From positions 124,001-188,000 of the forward strand of contig JAOPWC010000114.1 in NCBI GenBank assembly GCA_025965895.1: a stretch of 64,000 bases of DNA. Reading direction: 5' to 3'. The notes below the pieces were generated by a model. That model ran no database searches. It had not been told where the DNA came from and saw only the letters and a list, made by a program, of their open reading frames with translations. Below are positions 16,851-25,262 of this stretch, piece after piece; within the stretch, counting starts at the first letter, position 1; every line of letters starts with the position of its first letter. This stretch comes from Mycobacterium sp. Its GTDB lineage: Bacteria; Actinomycetota; Actinomycetes; Mycobacteriales; Mycobacteriaceae. The position numbers and the translations under genes are program-made.

Positions 16851-17185
16851 CGAGTTCCGCCTCGGCGGGAATCGTCGTTACGGAGCCGCTGCCGCTCCCA
16901 CAGCATCAGCACCGCCGTCACCAGTGCGAAGCCGAACAGGAAGTCCTCCACCGGAATGTCGAACGGAAACCGGATACCGCTGGTCTCGCGATCGTCGTAG
17001 ATCACGATCGGCGCGCTCAGTTTCGTCAGCCACCCGTCGACAGGAACCTGGAAACCGAGCACGATCAACATTGTCAGCCAGTACGCGGGCTTACGGAACA
17101 GTCCGGTGTGCCACACCGCCAGCTCGAGCACGCAGACGACGAGCACTGCAGCGACCGCGGGCAGGGTATATCCGAGTCCCGTCAT
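16847..17185 (-). CDS. crtYd: Lycopene beta-cyclase subunit CrtYd
   Basis: A 112-residue membrane protein with three hydrophobic helices. The signature FPFDIPVEDFLFGFALV belongs to the heterodimeric actinobacterial lycopene cyclase (CrtYc/CrtYd), which closes both ends of lycopene to beta rings. ATG 17185 overlaps the crtYc stop; the longer frame to 17242 would invade crtYc. It works together with the upstream subunit. Confidence 0.9.
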   Translation of the reverse strand: MTGLGYTLPAVAAVLVVCVLELAVWHTGLFRKPAYWLTMLIVLGFQVPVDGWLTKLSAPIVIYDDRETSGIRFPFDIPVEDFLFGFALVTAVLMLWERQRLRNDDSRRGGTR

Positions 17186-17502
17186 CGGCGTTTGAGTCGT
17201 CCCAGCATCGCGGTCACCGCGTTGTAGGTGAGCAAGCCGCACAGTGGTATCACCAGGAAGAACAACAGTTCTTCAAGCGGAACCCGGAATGGCAGGTCGA
17301 CACCGGTGACGTAGCGGGGGTTGTAGCTCCACACGTGTGCCGCGATGGCGACCGCGTCCCAGATCACGAACACGACCGCGATCGGAACCACTGCCCGCAG
17401 CGCGCGCCAACCCTGGCGGTAGACGCCTGCACCGAACAACTCCAGCGGTGCAGTGGTGAGCAGACATCCGCCGAGCACGGTGAGGTATTGCCATCGATCC
17501 AT
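17182..17502 (-). CDS. crtYc: Lycopene beta-cyclase subunit CrtYc
   Basis: A 106-residue partner of CrtYd with the matching signature LPFRVPLEELLFFLVIPL and three membrane helices. The Pro-x-Glu-Glu motif is shared by bacterial and fungal bifunctional cyclases. ATG 17502 lies one base after the crtB stop. The long frame to 17721 is a shadow of crtB and is not used. Confidence 0.9.
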   Translation of the reverse strand: MDRWQYLTVLGGCLLTTAPLELFGAGVYRQGWRALRAVVPIAVVFVIWDAVAIAAHVWSYNPRYVTGVDLPFRVPLEELLFFLVIPLCGLLTYNAVTAMLGRLKRR

Positions 17503-17503
17503 C

Positions 17504-18466
17504 TCAGGCGGCGCCCATCGTCGGCTGAGCCGGCGGTGGTGGCGAGCCGTTGCGCGCACGCCAGGCCCGCAGCAGCCCGGTGCCCGCGACCTGGAGTCGT
17601 CGCGTGGTGCCAACCGTCGCCCGGTGATTGAACACCGCGAAGTCGCTGTCCTCGATGCGATCGAGGATCTCGGAGTACAGCGTAAGCGCCGTCGCCACGC
17701 ATGGGCGCGACCGTGGTGCAAGGAGTTCCACGCCGTTGCCGGCGAATCGGTACACGTCGCGGGTGACGGCGTGCTGGGCGGCCAGCGCGCGACGCACGCG
17801 CGGGTCGGTGCGACGGTGTATGTGGCACCACATCAACAGGTCACGATCCACCTCGTAGGCGGCCAGTTCGTCGGCGGGCAGGTAGACCCGCTGCCTGGCC
17901 AGGTCCTCGTCGACGTCGCGCAGGAAGTTGGTCAACTGAAACGCCCGGCCGAGGGCCGCCGCGTACGGCGCGGCCTCCTCGACCGGACCGACGGTGCCCA
18001 ATACCGGCAACAGCTGCAGCCCGATCACTTCCGCGGACCCGCGCATGTAGCGGTTGAGCGCCGCGCGGTCGGGATAGGAGGACACGGTCAGGTCCATTCG
18101 CATCGAGTTGAGGAAGTCGCGGAAGAGCTCCAGCGGGATGCGGTAGCCGCGCGCGGTGTGGATGACCGCGGCCAGCACCGGATCGCCGTCGCGGCCGTCG
18201 CCGGTGAAGAACTGGTGGGAAAGGTGTTGGAGCCTTTCGGCTTTGGCGGCGGTATCCAGCGGCGAGTCCAGGTCGTCGAGAATGTCGTCGGCCAGCCGGG
18301 CGAACCCGTACAGCGCGTGCACCGCCGGCCGCTGGGCGGGCGCGAGTAGCCGGGTGGCGAGGAAGAACGTGCGCCCGTGCCGGGCATTGAGCTCGCGGCA
18401 GCGCCGGTAGGCGCTGCGCAGTCGCGGTTCGACCACGCCGGCGGCGTCCAACTCGGAGCGGATCAT
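17504..18466 (-). CDS. crtB: Phytoene synthase CrtB
   Basis: 320 residues of the squalene/phytoene synthase family, condensing two GGPP to phytoene. Both Asp-rich Mg-binding motifs are visible: DDILDDLD (residues 60-68) and the second as RDVDEDLARQRVYLP (about 185-200). Its ATG overlaps the crtI stop. The C-terminus ends in a Pro-rich tail (SPPPPAQP). GGPP must come from a crtE gene elsewhere in the genome. Confidence 0.95.
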   Translation of the reverse strand: MIRSELDAAGVVEPRLRSAYRRCRELNARHGRTFFLATRLLAPAQRPAVHALYGFARLADDILDDLDSPLDTAAKAERLQHLSHQFFTGDGRDGDPVLAAVIHTARGYRIPLELFRDFLNSMRMDLTVSSYPDRAALNRYMRGSAEVIGLQLLPVLGTVGPVEEAAPYAAALGRAFQLTNFLRDVDEDLARQRVYLPADELAAYEVDRDLLMWCHIHRRTDPRVRRALAAQHAVTRDVYRFAGNGVELLAPRSRPCVATALTLYSEILDRIEDSDFAVFNHRATVGTTRRLQVAGTGLLRAWRARNGSPPPPAQPTMGAA

Positions 18467-19992
18467 TGCCGCTGCCCTTCGCTGAGCACCCGCCTGTTGG
18501 GCTGTCGGCCGTCGACCGGTCCGGTGATGCGGTCGGCGGCGAGGCGGCCCGACAGCATCGCGGTGGGTACCCCGACGCCCGGCACGGTTGACGACCCGGC
18601 GAGCACCGCATTGTCCACCCCCCGCACAGTGTTGGCTGGCCGGAAGGGGCCGGTCTGGCTGAAGGTATGCGCCAGCGCGAACGGGGTTCCCGCCACCATG
18701 CCCTGTCGGGCCCAGTCGGCCGGATTGACGACGTGCAGAACCTCGGCGTCGTCGCCGAGCTCGGGGAGGAGGCGGGCGCGCACGGTCTCGATGATCTCCT
18801 CGATATAGGCGTCTCCGTCCTTCGCCCAGTCGATCACGCGATGGGCCAGATTCGGTGCGGGAGCGAGGATGTACAGCAGATCACGCCCGGCGGGCGCCAG
18901 GGCCGGGTCACTTGCGGTGGGTCGTGTCACCAGCAGCGACGGGTCGGCCATCAGTGTCCCGCGCCGGATGATGTCGTCGAACGTCTGCGTCCACGCCGCG
19001 CCGAACAGGATTGTGTGGTGGGCCTGCGAATGCCGAGCAGCCCGGCAGCCGACATGGACGACGACCGCCGACGGCGCCGGACGCAGCGGCAGCGGCCGTC
19101 GCGGTGTGCGCAACAACAGCCGGTAGGTCTGTGGCAGTTCGGTGGTGAGCACGACCACGTCGCACGGAATGCGCTGCCCCCGGCTGGTCAGCACCGCCGT
19201 CACCCGGTCGCCCGCGCGCTCGAGCTTGGTGACCTCCGACTGGTATTCGAACGCCACGCCGGCGTCGGCGGCCGCCGCGGCCATCGCGTCGGGCAGCGCC
19301 CGCATCCCCCCACGCGGAAAGTACACGCCCGCGACGGTGTCCATGTAGGCGATCACCGCGTAGACCGCCAGCGCGCGCTGGGGGGGAACGCCCGCATAAA
19401 GCGACTGGAAGGTGAACACCCGCTGCAGCCGCTCGTCACTGATGAACCGCTTGACCACCCGGTCCCACCGCCGGAATCCGCCGATCGCCGCGAGCCGCGC
19501 CAGCTGCGGGGTCAGCAGTGACAGCGGCGAGTCGAAGTTCGCGGCGATGAACCCGTCGAACTCTGTTCGGTACAGCCGGGTAAGCCAGTCGCGCAGCCGC
19601 AGGTAGCCGGCCGCCGCATCGGGTCCGGCGAACGTTTCCACCGAGTTGGCCATCGCCTGGGCGTCGCTGTGCACGTCCAGTCCGCTGCCGTCGGCGAACG
19701 AAGCCTGATAGGCGGGCTCGATCGGGGTGAGTTCCAACCGGTCGGCGCGTTGGGCGCCGACGGCGGCGAACGCGTCGTCGATGATGTCGGGCATCGTCAG
19801 GACGGTCGGCCCTGTGTCGAGGCGGTAGCCGCCGGTGTCCACCCGCCCGACCCGACCCCCTGGCACCGTGTCGCGCTCGACAACGGTCACCTGCCGGCCG
19901 CGGCCCGAAAGATGCAGGGCCGCCGACAATCCTGCCAAGCCTGCTCCCACCACCACGACGCGGTCGGTGTTTCCCCCGACGGTGCGGATCAT
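18463..19992 (-). CDS. crtI: Phytoene desaturase CrtI
   Basis: A 509-residue FAD enzyme making lycopene by repeated desaturation. The N-terminal dinucleotide motif is VVVGAGLAGLSAALHLSG with ERDTVPGGRVGRV. The C-terminal carotenoid-oxidoreductase signature is NAVLAGSSTVPGVGVPTAML. ATG 19992 (MIRTVGGNTDRVVVVG) is chosen; it overlaps the stop of a 38-aa upstream frame as ATGA. The longer frame to 20190 has no similarity to the family. First recognisable enzyme of the operon. Confidence 0.95.
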   Translation of the reverse strand: MIRTVGGNTDRVVVVGAGLAGLSAALHLSGRGRQVTVVERDTVPGGRVGRVDTGGYRLDTGPTVLTMPDIIDDAFAAVGAQRADRLELTPIEPAYQASFADGSGLDVHSDAQAMANSVETFAGPDAAAGYLRLRDWLTRLYRTEFDGFIAANFDSPLSLLTPQLARLAAIGGFRRWDRVVKRFISDERLQRVFTFQSLYAGVPPQRALAVYAVIAYMDTVAGVYFPRGGMRALPDAMAAAAADAGVAFEYQSEVTKLERAGDRVTAVLTSRGQRIPCDVVVLTTELPQTYRLLLRTPRRPLPLRPAPSAVVVHVGCRAARHSQAHHTILFGAAWTQTFDDIIRRGTLMADPSLLVTRPTASDPALAPAGRDLLYILAPAPNLAHRVIDWAKDGDAYIEEIIETVRARLLPELGDDAEVLHVVNPADWARQGMVAGTPFALAHTFSQTGPFRPANTVRGVDNAVLAGSSTVPGVGVPTAMLSGRLAADRITGPVDGRQPNRRVLSEGQRQ

Positions 19993-20105
19993 GCCGCACG
20001 CACCGTACAGACCGCCCACGTCTCGAACCGGTCCGCGCTGTCGTCCGCGACGGCGGCCGCCCCTGCGAGCTGGAAGGCACGCGGGAACGCGCTGATAACG
20101 CTCAC
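19989..20105 (-). CDS. 38-aa small ORF leading the carotenoid operon
   Basis: GTG 20105 has a strong ribosome site (GGAGGG, 7-base spacing). Its frame (VSVISAFPRAFQLAGAAAVADD...) ends at TGA inside the crtI ATG, giving the same ATGA coupling used through the rest of the operon, while crtI itself has no good site of its own. I do not recognise the peptide; it is not the end of crtE or idi as far as I can see. Either a translated leader that drives crtI, or a remnant of a lost first gene. Confidence 0.5.
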   Translation of the reverse strand: MSVISAFPRAFQLAGAAAVADDSADRFETWAVCTVRAA

Positions 20106-20275
20106 GTCCGCTCCCTCCAGCCGGCCGACCCGTCGTCTGATCGGACGTCCCAGTCCCATCGCTTCCATACCCGGCCGCTACCGCGCACAATCACGAGCCA
20201 TCGCAAACGACGCCATCAGTCATTACAGCCCAGCTTTGCGGCTGGTGCCCGGCCGGATGCCCGATGTCACGATTG

Positions 20276-20298
20276 GTTCATTAAATGGCCTGATGAAC
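20276..20298. promoter_or_regulatory. Inverted repeat between crt operon and glycosylase gene
   Basis: GTTCAT-N11-ATGAAC with perfect 6-bp arms in an AT-rich patch of the divergent intergenic region, 35 bp before the GTG of the plus-strand gene. A dimeric regulator site is possible for either direction. No cognate regulator is adjacent. Confidence 0.35.
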
Positions 20299-20332
20299 AG
20301 GGCCGGGGCCGCCGTGACAGGATCGACCCATC

Positions 20333-21253
20333 GTGAACTCGGCAAGCACGCACCGTGCCGTGACGTTTCCCGGCCCGGCCACTCCCCTCATGACGCTGGC
20401 ACCGCTGCGGCGTGGCCGCGGTGATCCGTGCTTTCAGATCACGGCCGACGGGGCGATTTGGCGGACCAGCCTGCTGTCCACCGGGCCCGTGACGGCCAGG
20501 ATCACCCGCTCGGCAGCTGACACGGTGGATTGCGAGGCCTGGGGCGACGGTGCGGAGGAGTTCGCTGACGGGCTGCCGACTCTGCTCGGCGCGCGCGACG
20601 ATCCGGACGCATTCAAACCGGACGAGCCGACGATCGCGGCGGCGCAGCGGCGCGCCCCACACCTGCGCATCGGCCGCACCGAACGTGTGCTCGAGGCCTT
20701 GATTCCGGCCGTGCTGGAGCAGCGGGTGGCCGGGGCGGACTCGTTTCGCTCCTGGCGCCTTCTGGTGACGAAGTTCGGTGGGCCTGCTCCCGGGCCGGCC
20801 CCGTCGCGGATGCGCGTTCTGCCCAACGCGGAGGCGTGGCGGCGCATCCCCTCGTGGGAATTCCACCTCGCGAACGTGGATCCGGGACGTGCTCGCACCA
20901 TCATCGGCTGTGCCCGGCGCGCCGCGTCACTGGAGCGGCTGTGTGCCCGCGCAGCGCCACAGGCCCGCGACGCGCTGATGTCATTGCCGGGCGTCGGCGT
21001 GTGGACCGCTGCCGAAACCGCGCAGCGGGCACTCGGGGACACCGACGCGCTGTCCATTGGCGACTACCACCTGGCCAAAGTGGTGGGGTGGTCGCTTCTC
21101 GGCCATCCGATCGACGACGCGCAGATGGTCGACTTGCTCGAACCGATGCGCCCCCACCGCTACCGCGCGGTGCGGCTGCTGGAAGTCAGTGGGCTGGCAC
21201 GTAATCCGCGGTTCGGTCCCCGCCAGCCGATCCGCAATCTCTCCCGGTTGTGA
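20333..21253 (+). CDS. HhH-GPD DNA glycosylase family protein (Rv0142-like)
   Basis: 306 residues of the AlkA/3-methyladenine glycosylase II type. The helix-hairpin-helix reads LPGVGVWTAAETAQRALG near residue 220, followed by DALSIGDYHLAK, with the expected catalytic Asp in GDYHL. The N-terminal 100 residues form the beta domain of AlkA-like proteins. Likely excises alkylated or deaminated bases; specificity unknown. GTG 20333 is the start. It occupies the Rv0142 position just before the ClC gene in M. tuberculosis, here separated from it by dps and sigG. Confidence 0.82.
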   Translation: MNSASTHRAVTFPGPATPLMTLAPLRRGRGDPCFQITADGAIWRTSLLSTGPVTARITRSAADTVDCEAWGDGAEEFADGLPTLLGARDDPDAFKPDEPTIAAAQRRAPHLRIGRTERVLEALIPAVLEQRVAGADSFRSWRLLVTKFGGPAPGPAPSRMRVLPNAEAWRRIPSWEFHLANVDPGRARTIIGCARRAASLERLCARAAPQARDALMSLPGVGVWTAAETAQRALGDTDALSIGDYHLAKVVGWSLLGHPIDDAQMVDLLEPMRPHRYRAVRLLEVSGLARNPRFGPRQPIRNLSRL

Positions 21254-21271
21254 TTACTGCCGCCGGCCGCT

Positions 21272-21277
21272 GGGTAT
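21272..21277 (+). promoter_or_regulatory. Possible SigF-type -10 element for dps
   Basis: GGGTAT, 54 bp before the dps ATG, equals the SigF -10 consensus. A matching GTTT -35 is not clear at the right spacing (TGATT lies 16 bases upstream). Mycobacterial dps genes are known to be expressed by stress sigma factors, which makes the match worth recording. Confidence 0.3.
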
Positions 21278-21330
21278 AGCTGGAGCGATTACAGAAAAGC
21301 CGCAAATATCTACATCGAGGGGAGCTTTCG

Positions 21331-21873
21331 ATGGCGAAGTTCACCGTTCCGGGCTTGTCGGAGCAGCAGGGCGCAGAGGTTGCCGAGTTGCTGCAGAAGC
21401 AGCTCAGCAGGTACACCGACTTGCACCTGACCCTCAAGCACGTGCACTGGAATGTCGTCGGACCGAACTTCATCGGTGTCCACGAGATGCTCGATCCGCA
21501 GGTTGATCTGGTGCGGGCTTACGCAGACCAGGTGGCCGAGCGGATCGCCGCGCTCGGCAAGTCCCCGAAGGGCACGCCGGGCGCGATCATCGCCGACCGG
21601 ACCTGGGACGACTACTCACTCGGCCGCGACTTCGCTTCGGCTCATCTCGCGGCACTGGATCTGGCCTACGACGGGCTGATCCAGGACACCCGCAAGAACA
21701 TCGAGAGACTCGAGGAACTCGACCTCGTCACCCAGGACATGCTGATCGACCATGCCGGTGAACTGGAGAAGTTCCAGTGGTTCGTGCGAGCCCATTTGGA
21801 GAACGCCGGCGGTTCGCTGGTCCACGAGGGCGAAAGCACTGAGCAGGGTGCTGCCAGCGCCGCCAAGCAGTGA
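21331..21873 (+). CDS. dps: DNA-protecting ferritin-like protein Dps (Dps1 type)
   Basis: 180 residues forming the dodecameric Dps four-helix bundle, which oxidises and stores iron and coats DNA in starved cells. The ferroxidase residues are in HLTLKHVHWNVVGPNF and HEMLDPQVDLVRAYADQVAE (His, Asp, Glu). The sequence is very close to M. smegmatis Dps1 by eye, including the basic, Lys-ending C-terminus region used for DNA binding, though the tail (GAASAAKQ) is shorter. Ribosome site GAGGGGAG precedes the ATG. Confidence 0.95.
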   Translation: MAKFTVPGLSEQQGAEVAELLQKQLSRYTDLHLTLKHVHWNVVGPNFIGVHEMLDPQVDLVRAYADQVAERIAALGKSPKGTPGAIIADRTWDDYSLGRDFASAHLAALDLAYDGLIQDTRKNIERLEELDLVTQDMLIDHAGELEKFQWFVRAHLENAGGSLVHEGESTEQGAASAAKQ

Positions 21874-21922
21874 CCGCCGAAGGCAGTAGGTCGCGCAGTT
21901 CAGGCCCCATGTCGTTACCGAA

Positions 21923-22876
21923 TCAGGCCGCAACGGTTTCCGGTAGGCCGAACACGGTGACCAGGGCGGCGTCGCCGAACACCACGATCCGGCTGATGCC
22001 GGTCGCCGTGACGGTCAGCACGGCGATCCCGAAGGCATGCAATCCGCCGTCCGGGCCGCGCCGATAGGCCACCGCGGCGGGTTGACCGTTGGCTGTGGTG
22101 GGCAGCATGCGCCAATCACCGGGTGTCCCCAGCACGTGGGTGGCGATGAACGGGACGCACGTCGTGCGCCCGGCGAACCAGGTGCGGGAGCCGACCATCT
22201 CCAGCGCGGCGTCGCGGCGCAGCGCGTTTTGCAGCATTGCGATGTCGGCGCTCTCGAATGCGGCGATGTACTGCTCCAGCAGCGCGCGCGCCTGAGGTGC
22301 GGTCGGCTCGGTGATCTCCTCGGGTGTGGGCGCCGCCTCCTTGATCCGTGCGCGGGCGCGTTGCAGCGCGCTTTTGACGGCCGCGACGCTGATCCCGAGC
22401 ATCGCGGCGACCTCGCTGGCCGGAAACGCCAGCGCGTCGCGCAAGAGCAGGACCGCGCGCTGCTGGGCGGGGAGATGCTGCAGGCTTGCCACTAGCGCCA
22501 GCCGCACACCTTCCCGTGACGCGACAAGGGCGGCGGGATCGGCCGCCAGCACATCGGGAATTGGTTGCAGCCACGCGATCTGCGGTCCCGCCACGACGGG
22601 CTCGGCGTCCGGGTCGGTGCTCGGAGCGCCAAGTCCGGACGGCAGCACCCGCCGTCCGCTGTGCTGCAGCGCCGTAAGACAGGCATTGGTGGCGATGCGG
22701 TGAAGCCAGGTGCGCAGCGAGGACCGGTTCTCGAATTCGCCGTAGGACCGCCATGCCCGCAGGTAGGTCTCCTGCACGACGTCCTCGGCGTCATGGAGGG
22801 AGCCGAGCATCCGGTAGCAGTACGCCACGAGTTCGCGCCGGTAGGGCTCGCTGTCCCGGGCGAAGTCGGCGCTCAC
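21923..22876 (-). CDS. sigG: ECF sigma factor with SnoaL-like C-terminus (SigG type)
   Basis: 317 residues. Sigma region 2 covers about 8-75 (YCYRMLGSLHDAEDVVQETYLRAW), region 4 about 125-180 (LPAQQRAVLLLRDALAFPASEVAAMLG), followed by a SnoaL-like domain at 195-317 that in related ECF factors modulates activity in place of an anti-sigma protein. The segment PQIAWLQPIPD between the sigma domains is typical of SigG. The ATG overlaps the stop of the upstream PPOX gene, so both are co-translated. The identification as SigG is from remembered family features. Confidence 0.82.
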   Translation of the reverse strand: MSADFARDSEPYRRELVAYCYRMLGSLHDAEDVVQETYLRAWRSYGEFENRSSLRTWLHRIATNACLTALQHSGRRVLPSGLGAPSTDPDAEPVVAGPQIAWLQPIPDVLAADPAALVASREGVRLALVASLQHLPAQQRAVLLLRDALAFPASEVAAMLGISVAAVKSALQRARARIKEAAPTPEEITEPTAPQARALLEQYIAAFESADIAMLQNALRRDAALEMVGSRTWFAGRTTCVPFIATHVLGTPGDWRMLPTTANGQPAAVAYRRGPDGGLHAFGIAVLTVTATGISRIVVFGDAALVTVFGLPETVAA

Positions 22877-23298
22877 GTCCTCGCCGGCACGGGCGGCCAG
22901 TGGTAGACCTTCTCGGGCGTGATGCGCACGATCAGCCGCTCGGCTTCGGGTTCCGGCGGCGGTGTCGCGCCGCCCATGTACCGGTCGTACATCTCGTACA
23001 GCAGCGTCTTGCCGGGATCGTCGGTGATGTGCACGCGTCCCCGGATTTCGACGTACCTACCAGCTTGCGGGTCCAGCACCAACAGGCTGACCCGCGGGTC
23101 GCGCATCATGTTGCGGGTCTTCAGTCGGCCTTTGATGGTGCTGAAGAGCACTGTGTCCCCGTCACGCCGGGAGAAGATGACCGACGACTGTGGCCGGCCG
23201 TCGGCGTTGGACGTCGCGATGATCGACACATGCGGCCCGTCGATCACCTCGCGGGCCATGTCGGTGAGGTCAACGCTGTTCATATCTATGCTGTTCAT
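22873..23298 (-). CDS. PPOX-class F420-dependent oxidoreductase-like protein
   Basis: About 141 residues of the split-barrel flavin/F420 family: GPHVSIIATSNADGRPQSSVI, STIKGRLKTRNMMRDPRVSLLV and YVEIRGRVHITDD are the usual blocks. Members reduce small substrates with F420 or bind flavin. Start codons at 23298 and 23283 (MNS-IDMNS-VDL) are both inside a 15-bp tandem duplication and neither has a ribosome site. The frame continues upstream without a stop into a cupin fragment. Stop overlaps sigG as ATGA. Start assignment is therefore weak, family assignment good. Confidence 0.75.
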   Translation of the reverse strand: MNSIDMNSVDLTDMAREVIDGPHVSIIATSNADGRPQSSVIFSRRDGDTVLFSTIKGRLKTRNMMRDPRVSLLVLDPQAGRYVEIRGRVHITDDPGKTLLYEMYDRYMGGATPPPEPEAERLIVRITPEKVYHWPPVPART

Positions 23299-23304
23299 AT
23301 CTAT
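23275..23304. repeat. Tandem 15-bp duplication at the PPOX start
   Basis: GCTGTTCATATCTAT occurs twice in succession (plus strand), giving IDMNS-IDMNS in the PPOX frame and two candidate ATG codons. AT-rich compared with its surroundings, and located exactly at the junction between the cupin remnant and the PPOX domain. Confidence 0.8.
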
Positions 23305-23574
23305 ATGGACCGCGCGGCGGCCCAAAAGGAATCGGTCGCCCGGTCCCGAGTCTGTGCGAAGGTCCGGGAACGCCGGCAGTGCCTCGACTGACGCGCGATG
23401 ACCGATGTCGCCCGGCGTGGGCTGGTCGAAGAAGGTCAGGAAGTGGATGTCGTCGGAGCCGACCACCTCGATGTGGTGCGGATACGCGCGCGGGATGAAA
23501 TACACGTCGCCTTCGTTGGGGTACCAGGTGTCCAGCGACCCATCGGGATCCATCACTGCATCCGTGCAGACCCC
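23299..23574 (-). pseudogene. Cupin fragment, oxalate-decarboxylase-like, fused in frame to PPOX
   Basis: Upstream of the PPOX domain and in the same frame, about 70 residues read like the end of an oxalate decarboxylase-type bicupin: GDVYFIPRAYPHHIEV followed by DIHFLTFFDQPTPGDIG. The metal-binding N-terminal half of the cupin barrel is absent and no ribosome site or start with family similarity exists before the ClC stop at 23609. I read it as the 3' end of a deleted cupin gene now joined to PPOX, though a translated chimera of up to 260 residues cannot be excluded. Confidence 0.65.
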
Positions 23575-23608
23575 CGGTGCACGCAGCCCATTTCTGCGGT
23601 ACCTATCG

Positions 23609-25006
23609 CTAATCGGGGGCGGCGTCACGACGGCGTTCGGCTTCTGCGGCCTCACGGTTGAGGCGTTGGGCGTGATAGATCGACACGTCGGTGCGCGAGA
23701 TCACCAGATATGCGATGCCCACGGCCACCATTGCACACGGGACGATCGAGAAGGAACCCGTCATCTCGGCGACCATGATCATGACGGCCAGCGGCGCGTG
23801 GGCGACGCTGCCGAAGCACGCGATCATGCCGGCGACGACGAACACGCCGGGGTTCGCGGGAACGCCGGGAGCGCCGACTGATTCAGCGAGCCGCCAGATC
23901 GCGGCGCCGGTGAAGGCGCCGATCACGATGCCCGGCCCGAAGATGCCCCCGGACCCGCCGGACCCGATCGACAGCGAGGTTGCGACGATCTTGCCGAATG
24001 GCAGAATGAGCACGATCCACAAGGGGATCGCCATCAGCGAGTCGCGTGCCGCCGCCTGTTGCGCCCAGCCGTAGCCGCTGGCCAGCACCTGCGGAATTAC
24101 CAGGGCCAGCAAGCCGACCGCCAAGCCGCCGACAGCCGGCTTGATCACCGGGCCGCCGGGCAGCCGTTTCGTCAGCGAGACGGTGCCGTAGAACGTGCGC
24201 GCGTACAGATAACCGATCCCGGCCGCCACGACTCCGATGAGCAGGAACCAGATCAGCTGCAGCGGATGGTGAAACCGGAAATCGGCGGCGACAAAGCCGA
24301 ACAGCGGATCAAAGCCGAGGATCGAGCCGAATACGGCGAAGGCGGTCGCCGAGGTGATGAAGCCCGGAATCATTGCCTTGTAGTCGAAGTCCTCACGGAA
24401 GACGATCGATGCGGCCAGCACCGCGCCACCGAGCGGCGCCCCGAAAATCGCGCCGATACCGGAGCCGATGCCCAGCGACACCGCGATGCGCCCGTCCTCA
24501 TCGGACAGGTTGAGCTGGCGGGTCAGCAATGAACCGAATCCGGCCGAGATCTGTGCGGCGGGGCCCTCACGGCCTGCGGAGCCGCCCGAACCGATGGTCA
24601 GAGCGCTGGCCACCATTTTCACGATCACCGCCCGTGACCGGATGGCGCGCGGATCTGTGTGGACGGCCTCGATCGCGCTGTCGGTGCCGTGCCCCTCTGC
24701 CTCGGGCGCGAACTTCGCCACGATCAGCGCCGAGACCATCGCGCCGCCGAATGCCACGAGCGGAATAGCCCACGGCCGAACGAATCCCGATGAGCCGGGG
24801 TCGCCGCCGTCGCCTTTGGCTTTCGGGATGTGGTAACCGGCGAGGTCCCCCAGCAGGAACTTACCGACGTAGTCGAGGCCGAGATAGAACGCGACGGCGC
24901 CGAGTCCGGCGATGATGCCGATGGTGATCCCGAGGATCAACCACTTACGCAGATAGCCTGAGCGGTTGATGAAGGCGCTCGCCCTCTGCTTGGCCCCAGC
25001 CAGCAT
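23609..25006 (-). CDS. ClC-type chloride channel/transporter (Rv0143c-like)
   Basis: A 465-residue polytopic membrane protein. ClC signatures are GSGGSAGREGPAAQ (with the gating Glu of GREGP), GSGIGAIFGAPLGGAVLA and GSGGSGGIFGPGIVIG. The gating Glu suggests Cl-/H+ exchange rather than a simple channel. No C-terminal CBS domains. The ATG start gives MLAGAKQRASAF. An inverted repeat GTTCCG-N4-CGGAAC lies 19 bp upstream. It holds the Rv0143c position. Confidence 0.92.
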   Translation of the reverse strand: MLAGAKQRASAFINRSGYLRKWLILGITIGIIAGLGAVAFYLGLDYVGKFLLGDLAGYHIPKAKGDGGDPGSSGFVRPWAIPLVAFGGAMVSALIVAKFAPEAEGHGTDSAIEAVHTDPRAIRSRAVIVKMVASALTIGSGGSAGREGPAAQISAGFGSLLTRQLNLSDEDGRIAVSLGIGSGIGAIFGAPLGGAVLAASIVFREDFDYKAMIPGFITSATAFAVFGSILGFDPLFGFVAADFRFHHPLQLIWFLLIGVVAAGIGYLYARTFYGTVSLTKRLPGGPVIKPAVGGLAVGLLALVIPQVLASGYGWAQQAAARDSLMAIPLWIVLILPFGKIVATSLSIGSGGSGGIFGPGIVIGAFTGAAIWRLAESVGAPGVPANPGVFVVAGMIACFGSVAHAPLAVMIMVAEMTGSFSIVPCAMVAVGIAYLVISRTDVSIYHAQRLNREAAEAERRRDAAPD

Positions 25007-25024
25007 GAGCGGATGCTAGCAGCG

Positions 25025-25040
25025 GTTCCGCTACCGGAAC
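25025..25040. promoter_or_regulatory. Inverted repeat upstream of the ClC gene
   Basis: GTTCCG-CTAC-CGGAAC, perfect 6-bp arms, in the 256-bp divergent region between ClC and the ABC-like ATPase. It could be an operator or a short hairpin. The rest of this region holds only a 34-codon plus-strand frame (25013-25117, MLAAVPLPELDLAG...) of unknown meaning. Confidence 0.3.
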
Positions 25041-25262
25041 TGGACCTCGCGGGCATCGAGCTGACCGGGATCGGCGAGCAGGTCCGCGCCGCAGTCATCT
25101 GCTGGTCGCATGTGTGACAGGCCGGGATAGCGGCAATATCTACTGCTGCACGGGGCGCTGGCTCTGCCCACGAACGAATGCCCGCAATGCGGGGTTGTGC
25201 AACGTCATGAGGCCTGATCGCGAGCCAGGGTGGGCCGGCCCGAGGACAGAAGGGACCGGGGC

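Noticed and set aside
25013..25117. 34-codon plus-strand frame MLAAVPLPELDLAGIELTG...
   Set aside because: Protein-like composition but weak ribosome site, no partner and no family; mentioned only with the adjacent inverted repeat.
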